This document shows positions 15,181 through 19,644 of a stretch of DNA of 19,644 bases, one piece after another. The notes under the pieces are model-generated. The model was not told the origin of the DNA and searched no databases. It saw only the letters and a program-made list of their open reading frames with translations. Positions within the stretch are counted from its first letter, which is position 1, and every line of letters begins with the position of its first letter. A program made the translations under genes and the position numbers. The DNA lies in assembly GCA_039188505.1 (NCBI GenBank), contig JBCCZC010000056.1, positions 1-19,644 on the forward strand, given 5' to 3'. This stretch comes from JBCCZC01 sp039188505 (lineage in GTDB: Bacteria > Pseudomonadota > Gammaproteobacteria > Xanthomonadales > SZUA-38).

Positions 15181-16070
15181 TGCACGGTGGCAGCCCCCGG
15201 CGGCAGCGCGGCGTGGCGCTCATCCTGGTCCTCTGGATGAGCGTGCTGCTGGCCATCATCGTCGGCAGCTTCGCGATCGTCGCGCGCACTGAGACGCTGC
15301 AGGCCAGCCAGCTCTACAACGGTCTGCAGGCCCGGCTGGCGGCGGAGGCGGGACTGCATCGGGCGGTCTATGAGCTCCGGCGGCCCATCCTCGAAGAGCG
15401 CTGGTTCTCCGATGGCCGGCCCTACCGCTTCCGCTACGACCAGGCGGAGGTCGAGGTCCGCGTCATCGACGAGTCCGGCAAGATCGACATCAACGTCGCC
15501 GACGAGGAGCTGCTCAACCGGCTGTTCGAGTCCGTTGGCATCGAGAACGAGGACGAGCGACTCCTGCTCGTCGATGCGATCCTCGACTGGCGGGACCCCG
15601 ACGATCTGATCCGTCTCAACGGGGCGGAGGACGAGGAGTACCGTTCCGCGGGCTACCCCTACGGCGCAAAGGATGCCCCCTTCGACACCGTGACCGAGGT
15701 CCAGCAGGTCATGGGCATGGACTACGAGCGATTCAGCGCGATCGAGCCGGCGATCACGATTCATGCCGGCCGTCCCCAGCCCGAGCCGGCCTTCGCGCCA
15801 AAGGAAGTCCTCATGGTTCTCGAGGGCATGACGCCGGAGTTCGCGGACGAATTCATCGACCAGCGGGAACAGAACGTGGAATTGGGTGTCCCATTGCCCG
15901 TGCTGCCGGATGGGACCGAGGCGATCACGCGCAGCGGTGGCTACACCTTCACCGTCGTCGTGAAAGCGACGATGCCCAACGGCATCTGGAGCGAGCTGGA
16001 AGCCACGGTCCGCATGGGCGGCCCTCCCGGTGACCGGCCTTTTCGGATCCTGCGCTGGAACGAGGCATGA
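15180..16070 (+). CDS. gspK: Type II secretion minor pseudopilin GspK
   Basis: GspK caps the pseudopilus tip, joined to GspI and GspJ. The 296-residue precursor has the leader MHGGSPRRQRG, cut before VALILVLWMSVLLAIIVGSF. Position +5 is Leu, not Glu, which is the known hallmark of GspK. The SAM-like insertion domain is recognisable from IDESGKIDINVAD, then ILDWRDPDDLIR, NGAEDEEY and the YPYGAKDAPFDT segment. ATG 15180 shares a base with the gspJ stop (TGATG) and has a GGCAGGAA ribosome site. In-frame codons upstream to 15000 are not needed. Confidence 0.96.
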   Translation: MHGGSPRRQRGVALILVLWMSVLLAIIVGSFAIVARTETLQASQLYNGLQARLAAEAGLHRAVYELRRPILEERWFSDGRPYRFRYDQAEVEVRVIDESGKIDINVADEELLNRLFESVGIENEDERLLLVDAILDWRDPDDLIRLNGAEDEEYRSAGYPYGAKDAPFDTVTEVQQVMGMDYERFSAIEPAITIHAGRPQPEPAFAPKEVLMVLEGMTPEFADEFIDQREQNVELGVPLPVLPDGTEAITRSGGYTFTVVVKATMPNGIWSELEATVRMGGPPGDRPFRILRWNEA

Positions 16071-17194
16071 CGAACATCATCACCCAGAGAATCGAGCGAA
16101 TCGGTCGCCACCCGGCAGCGGTGGGCACGATGACGTTCCTGCGGTGGTGGCGCAACGAACTCCTCGACAGCCTGCCGGAGCAGTGGCGCGCACATCTGCA
16201 CATGGCCTCGGACGTGCTTCTGGTCCGGGCCGACGCGGACCACCTCGTGCTGGCGGACGGCAGCGGTGAAGAGCTGGGGCGCTTCCCGCGCGACGCCGAC
16301 GCCGATGCCGCACGCCAGACGGTCCACGAGATCCTGGAAACGCTCGACGACGAGCAGCCCGAGATCCTCGCCATGCTCGACGCCGGTCGGGTTCTGCGAC
16401 GCACGATCACCGTGCCGGCGGCGGCCGCCGACAACCTGCGCCAGGTGCTCGGCTTCGAGATGGACCGCTACACCCCGTTCAAGCCCGAGGACGTCCACTT
16501 CGACTATCGCGTCGAGGAGGAGATCGCCGGCGGCGCGAAGCTCCGCGTGTCCCTGTTCCTGGTCCGCCGCACCGACAGCGACGCCGTTGTCGACCTCTGC
16601 CGGCAGCGCGGTCTGGTGCTGAGCGGTATCGACGCCACCGACGACGGCGGTGAGCGGCTGGGCATCAACCTGCTGCCGCCCGACCAGCGGCCGCCGCGGG
16701 ATCGACGCCAGCTGCAATGGAACCTGGCGCTCGCGGCGCTGTTCATCGTGCTGCTGAATGTCGTTCTCTGGCAGTCGGTGAGCTCCCGCGAAACCGCCAT
16801 GGATGACTACCAGCAGCGCCTCTCGACGGTGCGCGCGGAAGCCGCCGAGGTCATCGCCCTGCGCGGGGAGCTGGAATCCGCGGCCGCGGCCGCGAGTTTC
16901 CTCGCCGACCGCAAGCGCGGCGCCCTCCCGGTCATGGACCTGCTGGGCGAGCTGACGCGGCGGCTGCCGGACGACACGTGGCTCCAGCGCATGCAGATCA
17001 ACGGCAACACGGTTCAGGTCTCGGGCCAGGCGCCGGCCGCGGCGCAGCTCGTCGAGCTGCTCGAGGCTTCGGGGTGCCTCGAGTCTCCGAACATCAAGGG
17101 CGCGGTAACGCCCGACCCGCAGAGCGGCAAGGAGCGGTTCACGATCGAAGCGACGATCAAGGCAGGACGGTGCGATGGCCCAGCTTCTTCCTGA
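16067..17194 (+). CDS. gspL: Type II secretion assembly protein GspL (PilM/PilN-like)
   Basis: GspL links the cytoplasmic GspE to the inner-membrane platform together with GspM. The 375-residue protein has a Trp-rich N-terminal segment (about 23-45) and a cytoplasmic actin-like domain to about 205. The pattern VPAAAADNLRQVLGFEMDRY plus TPFKPEDVHFDYR falls at 117-148. One membrane helix lies at about 219-239, a coiled-coil stretch at about 242-285, and a periplasmic ferredoxin-like PilN-type domain follows. This arrangement matches XpsL-type GspL. The ATGA overlap with gspK and the 20-base overlap with gspM support coupled translation. Confidence 0.92.
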   Translation: MTNIITQRIERIGRHPAAVGTMTFLRWWRNELLDSLPEQWRAHLHMASDVLLVRADADHLVLADGSGEELGRFPRDADADAARQTVHEILETLDDEQPEILAMLDAGRVLRRTITVPAAAADNLRQVLGFEMDRYTPFKPEDVHFDYRVEEEIAGGAKLRVSLFLVRRTDSDAVVDLCRQRGLVLSGIDATDDGGERLGINLLPPDQRPPRDRRQLQWNLALAALFIVLLNVVLWQSVSSRETAMDDYQQRLSTVRAEAAEVIALRGELESAAAAASFLADRKRGALPVMDLLGELTRRLPDDTWLQRMQINGNTVQVSGQAPAAAQLVELLEASGCLESPNIKGAVTPDPQSGKERFTIEATIKAGRCDGPASS

Positions 17195-17777
17195 CAAGGA
17201 ACGCCAGCGGCCGCTGGCCTGGCTGCTGCTCGTGGTGGCGGTCATCCTCTTCTATTACGCCTTCGTGCAGCGCCACGTGCAGCGCCACCTCGAGGTGAGC
17301 GAGGCGATCTCGCAGATGCAGGGTTCCGAGGCACGGTATCGCGCGGCCATCGCCCAGCGGCCGGTGCTCGAGGAGCGGATCGCCGAGGCGCGTCGCAATC
17401 AGAGCGAAAGCGATCTCTTCCTGCAGCAGGCGAACGCGAACCTGGCGGCCTCGGAGCTGACCACTCGCCTGAAGGACGTCATCTCCAACTTCGCCGACAA
17501 TCCGGACAACTGCACCGTGCTCTCGCAGCAGAACATCCGCAGCCCCGAAGAAGAGGAGTTCGAGCGGGTGACCATCAAGGCGCGCATGCGCTGCGAGGTT
17601 TCTGACCTGGCCCAGGTGCTGTACCAGCTCGAGAACGGGATTCCCTATGTGTTCGTCGACAACGTCACCATCTACCGGCAGGTGACGCGCCGCCGCCGCG
17701 GACGCGAGCTGGTCCAGGAGAAAATGCTCGACGTGCGCTTCGACATGGCCGGCTACCTGCGGGGAGATCGGTCGTGA
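17175..17777 (+). CDS. gspM: Type II secretion assembly protein GspM
   Basis: GspM partners GspL in the inner membrane. The 200-residue protein has a short cytoplasmic start, a membrane helix at about 14-30 (PLAWLLLVVAVILFYYAF), a coiled-coil region (about 35-95) and a C-terminal ferredoxin-like domain (about 95-195). The helix is followed by VQRHVQRH, encoded by a perfect 12-bp tandem repeat. Sequence identity in this family is weak, so the call rests on topology, size and position between gspL and the GspC-like gene, as with XpsM. It starts inside gspL and its stop overlaps the next gene (GTGA). Confidence 0.9.
   Translation: MAQLLPDKERQRPLAWLLLVVAVILFYYAFVQRHVQRHLEVSEAISQMQGSEARYRAAIAQRPVLEERIAEARRNQSESDLFLQQANANLAASELTTRLKDVISNFADNPDNCTVLSQQNIRSPEEEEFERVTIKARMRCEVSDLAQVLYQLENGIPYVFVDNVTIYRQVTRRRRGRELVQEKMLDVRFDMAGYLRGDRS
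17265..17288 (+). repeat. Perfect 12-bp tandem duplication in gspM
   Basis: GTGCAGCGCCAC occurs twice in a row (17265-17276 and 17277-17288), in frame, giving VQRH twice just after the membrane helix of GspM. Identity at third codon positions suggests a recent duplication. Confidence 0.9.
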
Positions 17778-18517
17778 AGCTGTCGAAGCTCGTTGGCCTG
17801 GTGCTCGGGGCGGGCTGCGCTCTGCTGGGGCTCATCGGTGTGGTCCAGGTGACGGGCCTGGGTTCCCGCGTGTCGCCGGCGAGCGCCGAGGACGCCACCG
17901 CGCCGCCGCCCCCGGACCTGACGCTGACGACGCCCTTCGCGCTGGCGGAAGAGCAGAACTACGCGATGATCGCGGAGCGTCCGCTCTTCAATGAGGACCG
18001 GAAGCCGGATCCGAACGCGGGTGTGCAGGGACCGGAAGACCCCGAGAACGAGGGGCAGGGCGGGCCGGATGAGCCGCTGCCGCCGCTCGAGGTGGACGTC
18101 AAGGGCATCATCATCGGCCCCGAGGTGAGGGTCGCGATCGTCACCGACCCGAAGTCGAAGTCGACGCAGCGCCTGAAGGAAGGCATGCCGCTCGAGGGTG
18201 AGCTGGCCGCCTGGACGCTGGACGAGATTCAGCCGCGGACGCTGGTCTTCGCGGGCGAAGGAGACGAGACGGCCGAGGTCACGCTGGAGGTCCACAAGGG
18301 CGCCCTGGCCGGTGGTCCTCCCGTTCGCGCACGGCAGACCGCCAACGACGACGAGGCCAGCGAGGCCGGTGAACCGGTGCAGGCGGATAGTGACGCGCAG
18401 GGCGATCCCGAAGCCCGGGCCGAGGAAATCCGGCGACGCGTCGCCGAACGACGGGCGCAGCTCCGGGCGGAAGCCGAGCGCCGGCGCGCCGAGCGCGAAG
18501 AAGACAACGATAATTAG
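17774..18517 (+). CDS. gspC: GspC/XpsN-like secretin-connecting protein
   Basis: This protein should connect the inner-membrane platform to the secretin GspD. The 247-residue protein has an N-terminal membrane anchor (about 5-28), a Pro-rich stretch and the motif AERPLFNEDRKPDP at 67-80, of the type seen before the HR domain of GspC/XpsN. A small beta domain follows (about 105-175). There is no recognisable PDZ or coiled-coil domain of classical GspC. Instead the C-terminus is acidic and then an Arg/Glu/Ala-rich helix (about 213-244). Its place between gspM and gspD is that of xpsN, the GspC counterpart in Xanthomonas. GTG 17774 overlaps the gspM stop and is preceded by GGGGAGA. In some pipelines this family is labelled general secretion pathway protein GspN. 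Confidence 0.82.
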   Translation: MKLSKLVGLVLGAGCALLGLIGVVQVTGLGSRVSPASAEDATAPPPPDLTLTTPFALAEEQNYAMIAERPLFNEDRKPDPNAGVQGPEDPENEGQGGPDEPLPPLEVDVKGIIIGPEVRVAIVTDPKSKSTQRLKEGMPLEGELAAWTLDEIQPRTLVFAGEGDETAEVTLEVHKGALAGGPPVRARQTANDDEASEAGEPVQADSDAQGDPEARAEEIRRRVAERRAQLRAEAERRRAEREEDNDN

Positions 18518-18520
18518 CGT

Positions 18521-18534
18521 GGAGTGACACCTTG
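18521..18534 (+). promoter_or_regulatory. Ribosome site and TTG start of gspD
   Basis: GGAG (18521-18524) lies seven bases before the TTG at 18532. A stop codon in this frame at 18511, and no other start codon after it, make TTG the start. The lipoprotein signal peptide begins directly there. Confidence 0.75.
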
Positions 18535-19644
18535 AACGCTCGAGCTCTGAGAACCGGGCTGGCGACGTTGCTGATCTGTGTGATCGCAGGCTGCAGCACC
18601 GGCCCCCTGCGGGACGACCCGCCTGACGCCGCTCCGGCCGTCGATCCGCCGTCGGCGGAAACCGGCACGCCGGGACTCATCTACGTCGATCCGCGCGCGG
18701 ATGTCGACGAGCCGGAGACCGAGGAGCGTACCTTCGAATCCTATCCGGGCACCGGTGAGTTCTTCGACCGGGAGGCCGCCGGCCGGACCCCGGCGCCCGA
18801 CGTCGACGACGGCGAGATCATCTTCAACTTCGAGGGCGAGTCGCTCTCCGAGGTGGTCAAGGCCATCCTCGGCGACCTGCTGCAGGAGAACTACGTCATC
18901 GGGCCGAACCTTCAGGGCAACGTGACGTTCTCGACCTCCAAGCCCGTGCCCATGAGCCAGGTCATGCCCATCCTCGAGATGCTGCTGTCCTGGAACAACG
19001 CGACGCTCGTCTACAAGGATGGCCGCTACCACGTGCTGCCGATCAATCGGGCCATCCAGGGGCAGCTGCGACCGGTCATCGGCCCGTCCCAGGGGCAGCG
19101 CGGCTACGAGGTGCGCGCCTTCCCGCTCGAGTACATCTCGCCCAGCGAGATGGAGAAGCTTCTGCGGCCCTACGCCAAGGAGACCGCGTTCATCAATGTC
19201 GACAATCTGCGCGGTCTGCTGATTCTTGGTGGCACCCGCCAGGAGCTCCAGAACTACGAGGAGACGATCGGCATCTTCGACGTCGACTGGCTTTCCGGGA
19301 TGTCGGTCGGGATCTATCCGCTCGAGCGCGTGGAGGTCGAGACCGTCGTGACCGAGCTGGAGTCCGTCTTCGGGGAAGGGGCCGGCACGCCGCTCGCCGG
19401 CATGTTCCGCTTCCTCGCGATCGAGCGCCTCAATGCCGTCATGGTGATCACGCCGCAGCCCGAATACCTGGACACCGCGGCCGAGTGGGTCGAGCGCCTC
19501 GACCGCGGTGGCAGCGAGGCGGGCGTCCGGCTTTATGTCTACGAGGTCAAGAACGTCAAGGCGACGGACCTGGCCGACACCCTGAACCAGGTGTTCGGCG
19601 AGGGGAGCAACCGCTCCAGCGGGCGGGATCGGAATCGCTCGAAC
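18532..19644 (+). CDS. gspD: Type II secretion secretin lipoprotein GspD, 3' partial
   Basis: GspD forms the outer-membrane channel of the secretion system. The frame runs open for 371 codons to the window edge; a full secretin is about 650-770 residues, so the channel domain is missing here. The start is TTG. The N-terminus is a lipoprotein signal with lipobox VIAGC (Cys21), and Ser at +2 favours the outer membrane. XpsD is also a lipoprotein. A 70-residue acidic, Pro-rich linker follows, then N0 (about 95-170, beginning IIFNFEGESLSEVVKAILGD), N1 (191-252), N2 (257-325) and the start of N3 (332 onward). N3 reaches a Ser/Arg/Asn-rich loop where the window ends. It lies 14 bases after the GspC-like gene. 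Confidence 0.95.
   Translation, partial: MNARALRTGLATLLICVIAGCSTGPLRDDPPDAAPAVDPPSAETGTPGLIYVDPRADVDEPETEERTFESYPGTGEFFDREAAGRTPAPDVDDGEIIFNFEGESLSEVVKAILGDLLQENYVIGPNLQGNVTFSTSKPVPMSQVMPILEMLLSWNNATLVYKDGRYHVLPINRAIQGQLRPVIGPSQGQRGYEVRAFPLEYISPSEMEKLLRPYAKETAFINVDNLRGLLILGGTRQELQNYEETIGIFDVDWLSGMSVGIYPLERVEVETVVTELESVFGEGAGTPLAGMFRFLAIERLNAVMVITPQPEYLDTAAEWVERLDRGGSEAGVRLYVYEVKNVKATDLADTLNQVFGEGSNRSSGRDRNRSN

Overview
This is a GC-rich stretch of a gammaproteobacterial chromosome, with every confident gene on the + strand and very tight packing. The gene order of the type II secretion block (E-F-G-H-I-J-K-L-M-N-D) is the order of the Xanthomonas xps operon. The TtpC-type TonB cluster and the xerD-dsbC pair are also typical of Gammaproteobacteria. 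Together with the acidic proteins, this suggests a xanthomonad relative, possibly a marine or halophilic one of the Wenzhouxiangella kind. The genus is inference only. I see no tRNA, rRNA, CRISPR array, transposase, phage gene or other mobile element. No gap between genes exceeds about 190 bases.

Region 1 (1-3578) is a TonB energy-transduction operon: the C-terminal part of a long TolQ/ExbB-family protein (TtpC type, cut by the left edge), then ExbB, ExbD, a short TonB and an exported TPR protein. The inner-membrane proton channel would energise TonB, which drives TonB-dependent outer-membrane receptors. No receptor lies in the window. Terminator-like hairpins follow, one of them overlapping the start of xerD.

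Region 2 (3601-9973) holds housekeeping genes. xerD encodes the chromosome-dimer tyrosine recombinase, dsbC the periplasmic disulfide isomerase, and purL the long single-chain FGAM synthase. A 4-helix membrane protein overlaps the purL stop codon and resembles exosortase H-associated membrane proteins. A strong hairpin lies between dsbC and purL. The dsbC leader (4531-4720) is the longest non-coding stretch.

Region 3 (10003-19644) is a complete-looking type II secretion operon that runs off the right edge inside gspD. GspE (ATPase) and GspF (platform) come first, then the major pseudopilin GspG and the minor pseudopilins GspH-I-J-K. These are followed by the assembly proteins GspL and GspM, a GspC/XpsN-like connector and the secretin lipoprotein GspD. 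From gspH to the GspC-like gene every junction is a start/stop overlap, so translation is probably coupled. The prepilin peptidase (gspO) is not here.

The content is mostly conserved and I do not see a convincing new system. The points most worth a second look are: GspE without its usual four-cysteine zinc motif; gspH without an ATG or GTG start and with a hairpin just inside it; an enlarged GspI; a PDZ-less GspC with an Arg/Glu-rich tail; a 12-bp tandem duplication in gspM; and the exosortase-like membrane protein joined to purL directly upstream of the secretion operon.
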